Source: Streptomyces diastatochromogenes (GTDB lineage: Bacteria; Actinomycetota; Actinomycetes; Streptomycetales; Streptomycetaceae). From it: a stretch of DNA of 64,000 bases. The translations under genes were made by a program, and so were the position numbers. Of the stretch, positions 42,478-51,222 are shown one piece after another. Where the stretch lies: assembly GCF_002242805.1 (NCBI RefSeq), contig NZ_MCGQ01000013.1, forward strand, positions 130,540-194,539, given 5' to 3'. Within the stretch, counting starts at the first letter, position 1; every line of letters starts with the position of its first letter. The notes beneath the pieces were generated by a model that was not told the DNA's origin, did no database searches, and worked only from the letters and a program-made list of their open reading frames with translations.

Positions 42478-43689
42478 TCAGGGCAGTTGGGGTGCTACCA
42501 CCCATTCGCCCCGGCGCATCACGCCCTTGAGGTCGAAGTTCTGGTCCAGCAGCACCAGGTCGGCGTCCTTGCCGGGCTCCAGGGAGCCGATGCGGTCGGA
42601 GAGGCCCAGGAGGCGAGCCGGGTTGGCGGAAAGCGCCGCTACCGCGTCCTCCACCGGCAGCCTGTCGACCGTCACCGCCCGCTTGAAGGCGCGGTCCAGG
42701 GTGAGCGTCGACCCCGCGATCGAGCCGCCCTCCACCAGGCGGGCCACACCCTCGCTGACCTCGACCTCCAGCGGGCCGAGCATGTAGCGGCCGTCGCCGA
42801 TGCCGGCCGCGTCCATCGCGTCGGTGATGAACGCGACCCGGGAGGCGCCCGCGTGATGGAACGCCAGCTCCAGCGCGGCCGGGTGGAGATGGGTGCCGTC
42901 GTTGATCAGCTCGACCGTGACCCGCTCGTCCTCCAGCAGCGCGGCGATCGGGCCAGGGGAGCGGTGGCCGAGAGTCGGCATGGCGTTGAAGAGGTGGGTG
43001 GCGACCGTGGCCCCCGCGTCGATGGCCTCGACCGTCTGCTCGTACGTGGCGTCCGTGTGCCCGATCGCCGCGATCACTCCGTGCTCCGCGAGCAGCCGTA
43101 CCGAGTCGATGCCGCCCGGCAGCTCCGTGGCGAGCGTGACCATCGTCGCCTTGCCGCGCCCCGCGTCGATCAGCTTGCGCACCTCGGCCGGCTCCGGGTC
43201 ACGCAGCAGCTCCTCGGAGTGCGCGCCCTTGCGGCACGGGGAGATGAACGGCCCCTCGAAGTGGATCCCGGCGATGTCGCCCTGCTCGGCCAGCTCGCTG
43301 AGCAGCCCGGCCTGCCGCACCAGCAGGTCCATCTCGTCGGTGACGGTGGAGGCGACCAGGGTGGTGGTGCCGTGCAGGCGGTGGGTGTGGATGGCGGTCA
43401 GGATGTCCTCGGCCGTACCGGAGAAGGAGGCTCCGCCGCCGCCGTGATTGTGGATGTCGACGAAGCCGGGTACTAGCCAGTGGCCGGATACGTCGATCAT
43501 CTGGGCGTTGGCTGGGGTGGTGCCGGCGATGCGCTTGCCCTCGATGGCTACCTGGCCGTTTTTCACCGTGCCGGTGGGGAGGACCACGTTTGCGCCGGTG
43601 AGTACCTGCCGGCCGGTGGGGGCTGGTCGCGCAGTTCCCCGCGCCCCTCGTGGCGCCTCCGGAGTTGGGCAGTCCCGCTCAGTGGCCAT
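42478..43689 (-). CDS. nagA: N-acetylglucosamine-6-phosphate deacetylase
   Basis: 403 residues. Converts GlcNAc-6-P to glucosamine-6-P and acetate. Amidohydrolase motifs: PGFVDIHNHGGGG, HFEGPFISP, THLFNAM and FITDAMDAAG (catalytic Asp). The start ATG overlaps the nagK stop (TGATG, one shared base), so translation is coupled. The N-terminal extension (about residues 10-25) is encoded by a copy of the 33-bp interspersed repeat; the conserved protein starts at about VLTGANVVLPTG. Confidence 0.95.
   Translation of the reverse strand: MATERDCPTPEAPRGARGTARPAPTGRQVLTGANVVLPTGTVKNGQVAIEGKRIAGTTPANAQMIDVSGHWLVPGFVDIHNHGGGGASFSGTAEDILTAIHTHRLHGTTTLVASTVTDEMDLLVRQAGLLSELAEQGDIAGIHFEGPFISPCRKGAHSEELLRDPEPAEVRKLIDAGRGKATMVTLATELPGGIDSVRLLAEHGVIAAIGHTDATYEQTVEAIDAGATVATHLFNAMPTLGHRSPGPIAALLEDERVTVELINDGTHLHPAALELAFHHAGASRVAFITDAMDAAGIGDGRYMLGPLEVEVSEGVARLVEGGSIAGSTLTLDRAFKRAVTVDRLPVEDAVAALSANPARLLGLSDRIGSLEPGKDADLVLLDQNFDLKGVMRRGEWVVAPQLP
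43616..43648 (-). repeat. Interspersed 33-bp repeat, copy 2, inside nagA
   Basis: Reverse complement of the unit at 8194-8226 with one mismatch. It lies in frame near the 5' end of nagA and encodes RGARGTARPAP. Confidence 0.7.
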
Positions 43690-44633
43690 CAGGTGCTTAC
43701 CTCCGGAGTCGTAGAAGTGGTCGTGAGCAGGTCCCGCGCAAGCAGCCCCGCGCCCAGGCAGCCGGCCGTGTCGCCCAGGGCGGCCGGGACGATGGACGGC
43801 AGTTTCTGGAAGGTGACCCGGCGCCGGACGGCGTCCCGCAGTGGCTGGAACAACACTTCCCCCGCCTCGGCCAGGCCGCCACCGATGATCAGCGTGCGCG
43901 GGTCCAGCAGGGTGAGCGCGGTGACCAGGCCGTCGGCCAGCGCGTCCACCGCCTCCTGCCAGACCCGGACGGCGTTCGGGTCACCGGACGCGACGGCCTT
44001 CGCGCAGTCGGCGGCGTCCGCGTCCGGGTCCCCGCAGGCCGCCGCCCACGCCTCGCTGACGGCGGACGCGGAGGCGTACCGCTCCAGGCAGCCGCGCTGC
44101 CCGCAGGGGCAGGGGGTGCCTCCGGGTCGTACGACGACGTGGCCGATCTCGCCGGCGAAGCCGTGCGCGCCCGCCTCCACTCGCCCGTCCACGCCGATGG
44201 CGCCGGCGATGCCGGTGCCCAGCGGCACGAACAGGAACCGGTCGGCGCCCTTGCCCGCGCCGATCCGGCCCTCGGCGAGGCCGCCGGTGCGCACGTCGTG
44301 GCCGAGTGCCACGGGCACGCCGAGCCGGTCGGCGAGCAGGGCGCGCAGCGGTACGTCCCGCCAGCCGAGGTTGGCCGCGTAGACGGCGATGCCGTGCTCC
44401 TCGTCGACGATGCCGGGGACCGCGAGGCCGGCCGCGGCGGCCGGTTCGCCGTAGCGCTCGATGCCGTACGCGCGCAGCTCCGAGGCGAAGTCGAGGATGG
44501 TCCCGACCACCGCCTCGGGCCCGCGCTCGCGGCCGGTGGCCCGGCGGGCGCGGTGCAGCAGCGCGCCGTCGTCTCCGACGAGGGCCGCCTTCATCCCGGT
44601 ACCGCCCACGTCCAGGGCGATGACATGTCTCAC
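43689..44633 (-). CDS. nagK: N-acetylglucosamine kinase (ROK family)
   Basis: 314 residues from GTG 44633. ROK sugar kinase: ALDVGGTGMKAALVGDDG (ATP-binding, about 5-20), the ROK zinc-binding motif HVVVRPGGTPCPCGQRGCLERYAS (Cys cluster, near 158-181) and the RTLIIGGGLAEA segment. It phosphorylates intracellular GlcNAc. No Shine-Dalgarno precedes the GTG, suggesting a leaderless start. Two DasR-like sites lie 29-62 bases upstream. Confidence 0.9.
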   Translation of the reverse strand: MRHVIALDVGGTGMKAALVGDDGALLHRARRATGRERGPEAVVGTILDFASELRAYGIERYGEPAAAAGLAVPGIVDEEHGIAVYAANLGWRDVPLRALLADRLGVPVALGHDVRTGGLAEGRIGAGKGADRFLFVPLGTGIAGAIGVDGRVEAGAHGFAGEIGHVVVRPGGTPCPCGQRGCLERYASASAVSEAWAAACGDPDADAADCAKAVASGDPNAVRVWQEAVDALADGLVTALTLLDPRTLIIGGGLAEAGEVLFQPLRDAVRRRVTFQKLPSIVPAALGDTAGCLGAGLLARDLLTTTSTTPEVST

Positions 44634-44661
44634 GGGGGACAGTGTGGCCCGCGGACCCACA

Positions 44662-44677
44662 AGAGGTCTAGTCCACT
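44662..44677. promoter_or_regulatory. DasR-responsive-element-like site 1 (nagK/SBP)
   Basis: AGAGGTCTAGTCCACT matches 13 of 16 positions of the dre consensus ACTGGTCTAGACCACT. It lies 29 bases upstream of the nagK GTG on the minus strand. Confidence 0.75.
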
Positions 44678-44679
44678 CA

Positions 44680-44695
44680 CGTGGTGTAGACCTTA
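44680..44695. promoter_or_regulatory. DasR-responsive-element-like site 2 (nagK/SBP)
   Basis: CGTGGTGTAGACCTTA keeps the core TGGTxTAGACC of the dre. Its centre is 18 bases from site 1, so two GntR-family DasR dimers could bind side by side between the divergent nagK and the sugar-binding gene. Confidence 0.55.
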
Positions 44696-44736
44696 TGTGT
44701 CCACATATTGAACGGTCAGACAGCAGGGTTGGGGCT

Positions 44737-46017
44737 TTGACGGTGCGTCGGCGTACGGCAGGAACGATCGCGGTGGTGTCCGCACTGGGCATGACGGCGG
44801 TCCTCGGCGGCTGCGGGAGTACGGGCTCCTCCGACGTGACCCTCAGACTGGTCGCGGCCGACTACGGCGACTCGGCCGCCAACAGCTCGAAGAAGTACTG
44901 GGACAACCTTGTCAAGGCGTACGAGTCCCAGCACTCCGGCGTGAAGGTCGAGGTCAGCGTCTACTCCTGGAATGACGTCGACCGCAAGGTCAAGGAGATG
45001 GTCGACGCCGGAGACGCACCCGACCTGGCCCAGATCGGCGCCTACGCCGACTACGCGGCCGCGGGCAAGCTCTACCAGGCCTCCGACCTGCTCTCCATCC
45101 GCACCCAGGCCGACTTCCTCTCCCAGCTCGCCGACGCGGGCGAGTGGAAGCACGTGCAGTACGGCATCCCGTTCGCCGCCTCCACCCGGGTGCTCTTCTA
45201 CAACAAGACCCTCTTCGCCAAGGCCGGCATCACCCCGCCCACCACCTGGAGCGAGCTGGCCGCCGACGCGAAGGCGCTCAAGGGCGAGGGGGTGAAGTAC
45301 CCCTACGCGCTGCCGCTCGGCCCCGAGGAGGCGCAGGCCGAGACCATGCAGTGGCTGCTGAGCGGCGGCAAGGGCTACACCGACGACATCGGCACCTACA
45401 CCATCGACTCGGCGGAGAACGTCCAGACCTTCACCTGGCTCAAGGACGAGCTGGTCGGTAAGGGCCTGACCGGTCCGGTCGCCCCTGGCAAGCTCAACCG
45501 CGCGGACGCCTTCGCCGCCTTCGCCGACGGCCAGGTCGGCATGCTCAACGGGCATCCCACACTGATCCAGCAGGCCGCCAAGAAGGGCGTGCGGTTCGGC
45601 ATGGTCCCGATGCCGGGCCGCACCGGCGAGGCCAGGGCCGCGATGGGCGTCGCCGACTGGATGATGGGCTTCAAGCAGCACGGGCACGCCGATCAGATAG
45701 GCGACTTCCTCGACTTCGTCTACGACCAGAAGAACGTCCTCGCCTTCTCCCGCGCGTACGGACTCCTCCCGGTCACCGGTTCCGCGTCCAACACGATGAC
45801 CGAGTCGGACTCGGCCCCGGACCAGGCCCTGCACCCCTTCCTCGACCAGCTCCCGACGTCCGAGCTGTATCCCGTCGGCAAGACCTCCTGGGCGGCGGTC
45901 AGCGCGGCCGTGAAGAAGCAGATCGGCCAGGCGGTCACCCCCGCCGGCAGCCCCGCCGGCGTCCTGACCGGCCTCCAGGCGACGGCGACCGAGGCCGACA
46001 GCGACGACGTGAACTGA
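44737..46017 (+). CDS. Extracellular sugar-binding lipoprotein (family 1 SBP)
   Basis: 426 residues. Tat-like or Sec lipoprotein signal with lipobox VLGGC (Cys near 28) and a two-lobe periplasmic-binding-protein fold with WSELAADAKALKGEGVKYPYALPLGP. Start is ambiguous: TTG 44737 (AGGG at good spacing), GTG 44743 or ATG 44695. No permease genes follow, but the ATPase MsiK is in the same window. It diverges from nagK across two dre-like sites, suggesting amino-sugar-linked control. Confidence 0.85.
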   Translation: MTVRRRTAGTIAVVSALGMTAVLGGCGSTGSSDVTLRLVAADYGDSAANSSKKYWDNLVKAYESQHSGVKVEVSVYSWNDVDRKVKEMVDAGDAPDLAQIGAYADYAAAGKLYQASDLLSIRTQADFLSQLADAGEWKHVQYGIPFAASTRVLFYNKTLFAKAGITPPTTWSELAADAKALKGEGVKYPYALPLGPEEAQAETMQWLLSGGKGYTDDIGTYTIDSAENVQTFTWLKDELVGKGLTGPVAPGKLNRADAFAAFADGQVGMLNGHPTLIQQAAKKGVRFGMVPMPGRTGEARAAMGVADWMMGFKQHGHADQIGDFLDFVYDQKNVLAFSRAYGLLPVTGSASNTMTESDSAPDQALHPFLDQLPTSELYPVGKTSWAAVSAAVKKQIGQAVTPAGSPAGVLTGLQATATEADSDDVN

Positions 46018-46055
46018 GCCGCCGCCTGTCAGTGCCCGGCGTTACGGTGGCCCCC

Positions 46056-46280
46056 ATGGAACTGGGCACCCGCGAAAAAGCCGTCCTCGCGCTGGAGCGC
46101 CGGGGCTTCCCCGGCCCCGGCGCGAAGGAACGGGCGATACGCGAGGAACTGGGCCTGGCACCGGTGCGCTACTACCAGCTCCTCAACGCCCTGCTGGACG
46201 ACGAGAGGGCACTGGCACTGGATCCGGTGACGGTGAACCGGTTGCGGCGCGTACGGGAGGCACGACGCTCCGAGCGCTGA
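46056..46280 (+). CDS. DUF3263-family small protein
   Basis: 74 residues from ATG 46056. A conserved actinobacterial helical protein (ELGTREKAVLALERRGFPGPGAKERAIREELGLAPVRYYQLLN), probably HTH-like. Function not known. It precedes otsB on the same strand by 49 bases. Confidence 0.85.
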   Translation: MELGTREKAVLALERRGFPGPGAKERAIREELGLAPVRYYQLLNALLDDERALALDPVTVNRLRRVREARRSER

Positions 46281-46329
46281 GCTTTCTCCGCCAGGAGTGA
46301 CCCCGGCCCGCGCTGGATACTGTCGGTGT

Positions 46330-47163
46330 ATGGACCTTCTGCCGACCCCGGTGACCCAGGCCGGCCGGGATGGACTCGCCGCACTGCTCGCCAAGCCGCA
46401 CACCGCGGTGATCGGCCTCGACTTCGACGGCACGCTGGCCCCCATCGTCGCCGACCCGGAGCAGGCCCGGGCCCACCCCGACGCGGTCCCCGCACTCACC
46501 ACCCTCGCCCCCAAGGTGGCCTCGGTGGCCGTGGTCACCGGCAGACCCGCCGACGTGGCGGTACGGCACGGCGGCTTCGCCGGCGTCCCCGGCCTGGAGC
46601 ACCTCGTCGTCCTCGGCCACTACGGCGCCGAGCGCTGGGACGCCGCCACCGGCACCGTCACCGCACCCCCGCCCCACCCCGGCGTGGCCGCGGTCCGCGC
46701 CGAGCTGCCGGGTCTCCTGGACCGCGTCGGCGCCGGGCACGGCACCTGGATCGAGGAGAAGGGGCGCGCCGTAGCCGTCCACACCCGCCGCGCCGACAAC
46801 CCCCAGGCCGCGTTCGAGGCCCTCCGCGACCCCCTCGCCGACCTCGCCACCCGGCACGGGCTGATCGTCGAGCCCGGCCGGCTGGTCCTCGAACTCCGCC
46901 CGCCCGGCATGGACAAGGGCGTCGCCCTCCTCGACCACGCCCGCACCACCCGCGCCGAGTGCGTGGTCTACGCCGGCGACGACCTCGGCGACCTCCCCGC
47001 CTACGCGGCCATCGACAAACTCCGCTCCGACGGCATCCCCGGCCTCCTGATCTGCAGCGGCAGCACAGAGGTCACGGAACTGGCGGAGCGGGCGGACATG
47101 GTGGTGGACGGCCCGGAGGGAGTCGTAGCCCTCCTACGAGCACTGGCAGCACACATGGCGTGA
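46330..47163 (+). CDS. otsB: Trehalose-6-phosphate phosphatase
   Basis: 277 residues from ATG 46330. HAD-superfamily phosphatase: catalytic motif I GLDFDGTLAPI (Asp nucleophile), motif II TGRPADV, and motif IV AGDDLGDLPAYAAI (two metal-binding Asp). It removes phosphate from trehalose-6-phosphate made by OtsA, with which it is convergent. Confidence 0.93.
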   Translation: MDLLPTPVTQAGRDGLAALLAKPHTAVIGLDFDGTLAPIVADPEQARAHPDAVPALTTLAPKVASVAVVTGRPADVAVRHGGFAGVPGLEHLVVLGHYGAERWDAATGTVTAPPPHPGVAAVRAELPGLLDRVGAGHGTWIEEKGRAVAVHTRRADNPQAAFEALRDPLADLATRHGLIVEPGRLVLELRPPGMDKGVALLDHARTTRAECVVYAGDDLGDLPAYAAIDKLRSDGIPGLLICSGSTEVTELAERADMVVDGPEGVVALLRALAAHMA

Positions 47164-47171
47164 CAACGCCA

Positions 47172-48590
47172 TCACCGCTCAAGCGCACCCAGCTGATCCA
47201 GGAACCATTGCGCCGGCGGCAACGCGGTAGCAGCAGCCGCCAGCCTCTTCGACCGCTCCGCCCGCTCACCTCCCGCCAGGCTCAGCGCCTCGTGCAACGC
47301 CCTCGCCGTCCCCCCGATGTCATACGGGTTCACCACAATCGCGTCCTCGCCCAGCTCCTCGTACGCCCCCGCCTCCCGCGACAGCACCAGCGCGCACCCC
47401 TCGTCGGAGACGACCGGCACCTCCTTGGCGACCAGGTTCATGCCGTCCCGGATCGGGTTGACCAGCGCCACGTCCGCGAGCCGGTACGCGGCCAGGGAGC
47501 GGGCGAAGTCGTCCTTGACGTGCAGCACGACCGGTGTCCAACCCTCGGTCCCGAACACGGAGTTGATCGTCTCCGCCACCCGCTCCACCTCGGCCGTGTA
47601 CTCGCGGTAGACGGCGAGATCCTGCCGGGACGGGTAGGCGAACGCCAGATGCACCACCCGTTCGCGCCACTCGGGGTGGTCCTCCAGCAGCTGCCGGTAC
47701 GCCAGCAGGCCGCGCACGATGTTCTTGGACAGCTCGGTGCGGTCCACCCGGACGATCGTCCGGCGCCCCTCGCCGATCTCCTCCCGCAGCGCGGCCATCC
47801 GTTCGTCCACGTCCGGCCGGTGCGCCCGCTCGCGCAGGAAGTCGGCGTCGGCCCCCAGCCCGTGCACCCCGATCCGGGTCCCGGACGGGATGCCGGGGCC
47901 CAGCACCGCGTGACAGCAGTCGGTGAAGGCGTCCGCCCACCGCTGGGTCAGGAACGCCGCCCGGTCCGCGCCCAGGATGCCGGTCAGCAGCTCGGCCGCG
48001 ATGTCGTCGGGCAGCAGGCGGAAGTAGTCCGGCGGGGCCCACGGGGTGTGTGAGAAGTGGCCGATGCGCAGGTCGGGGCGGAGCCGGCGGAGCATCCGGG
48101 GGGCGAGCGCCAGGTGGTAGTCCTGGATGAGCACCGCGGCGCCGTCCGCCGCCTCCTCGGCCAGCGCCTCGGCGAAGGCGCGGTTGTACGCCTCGTACGA
48201 CGCCCACTGCCGCCGGAACTCCGCGTCGAAGACCGGCTCCAGCGGGGTCTGGTACAGCATGTGGTGGACGAACCACAGCACCGAGTTGGCGATGCCGTTG
48301 TACGCGTCGGAGAACACGGTCGCGTCGATGTCGAGCATCCGCACCCGCTGCCCGCCGGTCTCCTCGGCCGGCAGCAGCCCGCCGCCCGCGCGCCGTACCG
48401 CCTCACGGTCGCCGCCGCCCAGCGCGGCGCACACCCAGACCGCGTTGGTCTCCGGCCCGATGGCCGACAGACCCGAGACCAGCCCGCCGCCGCCCCGCTT
48501 GGCGAGCAGCGAGCCGTCCTCGATCACCTCGTACGAAACCGGGCCGCGATTGGACGCGACCAGCACCTCAGCACCGTGGGTGGAAGCCAT
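47172..48590 (-). CDS. otsA: Trehalose-6-phosphate synthase (UDP/GDP-glucose-dependent)
   Basis: 472 residues from ATG 48590. Glycosyltransferase family 20: N-terminal NRGPVSYE and GGGGLVSGL glucose-loop motifs, RVDRTELSKNI, and the C-terminal NPIRDGMNLVAKEVPVV sugar-nucleotide-binding segment. It makes trehalose-6-phosphate, a spore and stress osmolyte in Streptomyces. Convergent with otsB; gpgS lies upstream on the same strand by 86 bases. Confidence 0.94.
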   Translation of the reverse strand: MASTHGAEVLVASNRGPVSYEVIEDGSLLAKRGGGGLVSGLSAIGPETNAVWVCAALGGGDREAVRRAGGGLLPAEETGGQRVRMLDIDATVFSDAYNGIANSVLWFVHHMLYQTPLEPVFDAEFRRQWASYEAYNRAFAEALAEEAADGAAVLIQDYHLALAPRMLRRLRPDLRIGHFSHTPWAPPDYFRLLPDDIAAELLTGILGADRAAFLTQRWADAFTDCCHAVLGPGIPSGTRIGVHGLGADADFLRERAHRPDVDERMAALREEIGEGRRTIVRVDRTELSKNIVRGLLAYRQLLEDHPEWRERVVHLAFAYPSRQDLAVYREYTAEVERVAETINSVFGTEGWTPVVLHVKDDFARSLAAYRLADVALVNPIRDGMNLVAKEVPVVSDEGCALVLSREAGAYEELGEDAIVVNPYDIGGTARALHEALSLAGGERAERSKRLAAAATALPPAQWFLDQLGALER

Positions 48591-48676
48591 GGTCCTCAAC
48601 CTAGCCCGGCCCGGAAACGCTCAAACGTACGGTCTGCCCCGGAAGGGGGCTGTATACAGCCGTTCTCGTGCGCCCC

Positions 48677-49672
48677 TCACGCCACCCGGCGCGCCGCGTA
48701 CTCCGCGATCTCCGCCATCGGCGGCCGCTCCTCGGTGTCCACCGAGTAGGTGCGCGGCTCGAACCCGTCCTCACCCCGCTCGAACTGGGTCAACGACGGC
48801 CGGATCAGATGCCCGCGGGCGAGCCGCAGCTGCGCCGTGCGGTAGATCGCCGCGGCCATCCGGCCGAGGGCCTGCCCGTCCTGGTGGCGGTGCTTGCGCA
48901 CACCGACGTCGACCTGGGCGAGCGCGTCCAGGCCCACCAGGTGCAGGGCGTCGACCAGCATGCCCAGTTCGACGCCGTAGCCGACGGGGAAGGGGAGCTG
49001 TTCGAGCAGCGAGCGGCGGGCCGCGTACTCGCCGCCGAGCGGCTGCACGAAACCGGCCAGCTGCGGCCAGTGCATGTTCAGCAGCGGGCGGGCCATGAGT
49101 TCGGTGACCCGGCCGCCCTGCCCCGCGGCGCCGCCGAGCGGGCGGTCGTACATCGCCTTGACCAGGTCGACGCCCGGTTCGGTGAGCAGCGGGCCGACGA
49201 TGCCGGAGACGAAGTCGGAGGAGAACTCCTTCAGGTCGGCGTCGATGAAGCAGACGATGTCCCCGCTGGTCACCAGCAGGGAGCGCCACAGCACCTCGCC
49301 CTTGCCGGGGACGGCCGGGACGCGCGGCAGGATGTCGTCGCGGTGGACGACCCGCGCGCCGGCCCTGGCGGCGATCTCGGAGGTACGGTCGGTGGACCCG
49401 GAGTCGACGACGACGATCTCGTCGACGAGCGGGGCCTGCTGCATGAGGTCGTGACGGATGATCGCGACGATGTCGCCGACCGTCTCCTCCTCGTTCAGCG
49501 CGGGCAGGACGACGGAGACGGACTGACCGGTGCGCTGCTTGGCTGCAAGTATCCGGTGGAGCGGACGATCGGTCACGGACCAGGAGCGGGTGGCCAGCCA
49601 GCGGTCGACTTCTTCCAGCACGGTCTGCGGCTCCTCACTGTCGTGATCACAGGGGGTGACCGTGTGATCCAT
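48677..49672 (-). CDS. gpgS: Glucosyl-3-phosphoglycerate synthase
   Basis: 331 residues. GT81/GT2-like glycosyltransferase with the UDP-glucose motif SVVLPALNEEETVG (near 52-65), the metal-binding DxD form in CFIDADLKEF, and the catalytic-loop HLVGLDALAQVDVGVRKH. It makes glucosyl-3-phosphoglycerate, the precursor of the osmolyte glucosylglycerate. Clustering with otsA suggests a compatible-solute island. The gene diverges from the thrC leader. Confidence 0.92.
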   Translation of the reverse strand: MDHTVTPCDHDSEEPQTVLEEVDRWLATRSWSVTDRPLHRILAAKQRTGQSVSVVLPALNEEETVGDIVAIIRHDLMQQAPLVDEIVVVDSGSTDRTSEIAARAGARVVHRDDILPRVPAVPGKGEVLWRSLLVTSGDIVCFIDADLKEFSSDFVSGIVGPLLTEPGVDLVKAMYDRPLGGAAGQGGRVTELMARPLLNMHWPQLAGFVQPLGGEYAARRSLLEQLPFPVGYGVELGMLVDALHLVGLDALAQVDVGVRKHRHQDGQALGRMAAAIYRTAQLRLARGHLIRPSLTQFERGEDGFEPRTYSVDTEERPPMAEIAEYAARRVA

Positions 49673-49781
49673 CTCGCGGTTCGGACGACTATCTCAACTG
49701 TCCTGGCCTTCGGTTACAGTCTTGAACAACGCCGGTGACCATCGCATGTCCGGGTCAACGAGCGTTGACAACCACATACAG

Positions 49782-49919
49782 CTCATCCAGAGGGGCAGAG
49801 GGAAACGGCCCGATGAAGCCCCGGCAACCCTCCAGTCGGTTCTCGTTCTCCAGCGAGGCTCCCGGCTAGGGAAGGTGCCAAATCCGTCTCACGGCGAGAT
49901 GCGTCGTGAGGAAGATGAG
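49782..49919 (+). ncRNA. SAM-I (S-box) riboswitch upstream of thrC
   Basis: The 5' strand CTCATC (49782) pairs with GATGAG (49914-49919) as P1, and the S-box core segments GATGAAGCCCCGGCAACC and GGGAAGGTGCCAAATCC are intact, along with P4-type arms. The ribosome-binding region of thrC overlaps and follows the 3' P1 strand, so ligand binding likely hides the ribosome-binding site (translational control). Predicted -10 TACAGT is at 49715-49720. Confidence 0.9.
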
Positions 49920-49938
49920 GAGAAAGGGCCTCGCCTCC

Positions 49939-51222
49939 ATGGCTGTGCAGACAGTTGCAAGCACCAGCAATCCCACCGTAGACCTCGGCCCCGCCGCAGC
50001 GCTGAGCTGTCGCGAGTGCGGTCACCAGGTGCCCCTCGGGCCGGTGTTCGCCTGCGAGGAGTGTTTCGGCCCGCTGGAGATCGCCTACGACTTCTCCGCC
50101 TACGACACCGAAGAGCTGCGCAAGCGGATCGAGGCCGGCCCCGCGAACATCTGGCGGTACGCGCCGCTGCTGCCCGTCCCCGCCGACGTGGCCGACAAGC
50201 CCAACATCAACCCGGGCTGGACCAAGCTCGTCAAGGCCGACAACCTGGCCCGCGAGCTGGGCGTCACCGGCGGGCTGTACGTGAAGGACGACTCCGGCAA
50301 CCCGACGCACTCCTTCAAGGACCGCGTCGTCGCCCAGGCCCTGGAGGCCGCCCGCGCCTTCGGTTTCACCACCCTTTCCTGCTCCTCCACCGGCAACCTC
50401 GCCGGTGCCGTCGGCGCCGCCGCCGCCCGCGCCGGCTTCCGCTCCTGTGTGTTCATCCCGCACGACCTGGAACAGGGCAAGGTCGTCATGGCCGCGGTCT
50501 ACGGCGGCGAGCTGGTCGGCATCCAGGGCAACTACGACGACGTGAACCGGTTCTGCTCCGAGCTGATCGGTGACCCGGCCGGCGAGGGCTGGGGCTTCGT
50601 CAACGTCAACCTGCGGCCGTACTACGCGGAGGGCTCCAAGACCCTGGCGTACGAGATCTGCGAGCAGCTCGGCTGGCGGCTCCCGGACCAGATCGTGGTC
50701 CCGATCGCCTCCGGCTCCCAGCTCACGAAGATCGACAAGGGTCTGCAGGAGCTGATCAAGCTCGGGCTCGTCGAGGACAAGCCGTACAAGATCTTCGGTG
50801 CCCAGGCCGAGGGCTGCTCGCCGGTGTCCACCGCCTTCAAGGCTGGCCACGACGTGGTCCGCCCGCAGAAGCCGAACACCATCGCCAAGTCGCTGGCGAT
50901 CGGCAACCCGGCCGACGGCCCGTACGTCCTCGACATCGCCCGTCGCACCGGTGGTGCGGTGGAGGACGTGACCGACGAGCAGGTCGTCGACGCGATCAAG
51001 CTGCTGGCCCGTACCGAGGGTATTTTCGCGGAGACCGCCGGTGGTGTGACGGTCGGCGTGACGAAGAAGCTGATCGAGAGCGGTGTGCTGGACCCGTCGC
51101 TCACCACGGTCGTCCTCAACACGGGCGACGGCCTGAAGACCCTCGACGCGGTGGCCGGTACGGGGCTCACCGCGACGATCCGCCCGACCCTGGACTCCTT
51201 CCGAGAGGCTGGCCTCGCATGA
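49939..51222 (+). CDS. thrC: Threonine synthase
   Basis: 427 residues from ATG 49939 (ribosome-binding site AGGAGAAAGGG). Converts O-phosphohomoserine to threonine. An N-terminal zinc-ribbon (LSCRECGHQ..FACEECFG, Cys4) precedes the PLP domain: Lys in NPTHSFKDRV, SSTGNLAGA phosphate loop and the GTGL..NTGDGLK end. It is SAM-controlled by the riboswitch and translationally coupled to the CysO-like gene by a four-base ATGA overlap. Confidence 0.95.
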   Translation: MAVQTVASTSNPTVDLGPAAALSCRECGHQVPLGPVFACEECFGPLEIAYDFSAYDTEELRKRIEAGPANIWRYAPLLPVPADVADKPNINPGWTKLVKADNLARELGVTGGLYVKDDSGNPTHSFKDRVVAQALEAARAFGFTTLSCSSTGNLAGAVGAAAARAGFRSCVFIPHDLEQGKVVMAAVYGGELVGIQGNYDDVNRFCSELIGDPAGEGWGFVNVNLRPYYAEGSKTLAYEICEQLGWRLPDQIVVPIASGSQLTKIDKGLQELIKLGLVEDKPYKIFGAQAEGCSPVSTAFKAGHDVVRPQKPNTIAKSLAIGNPADGPYVLDIARRTGGAVEDVTDEQVVDAIKLLARTEGIFAETAGGVTVGVTKKLIESGVLDPSLTTVVLNTGDGLKTLDAVAGTGLTATIRPTLDSFREAGLA

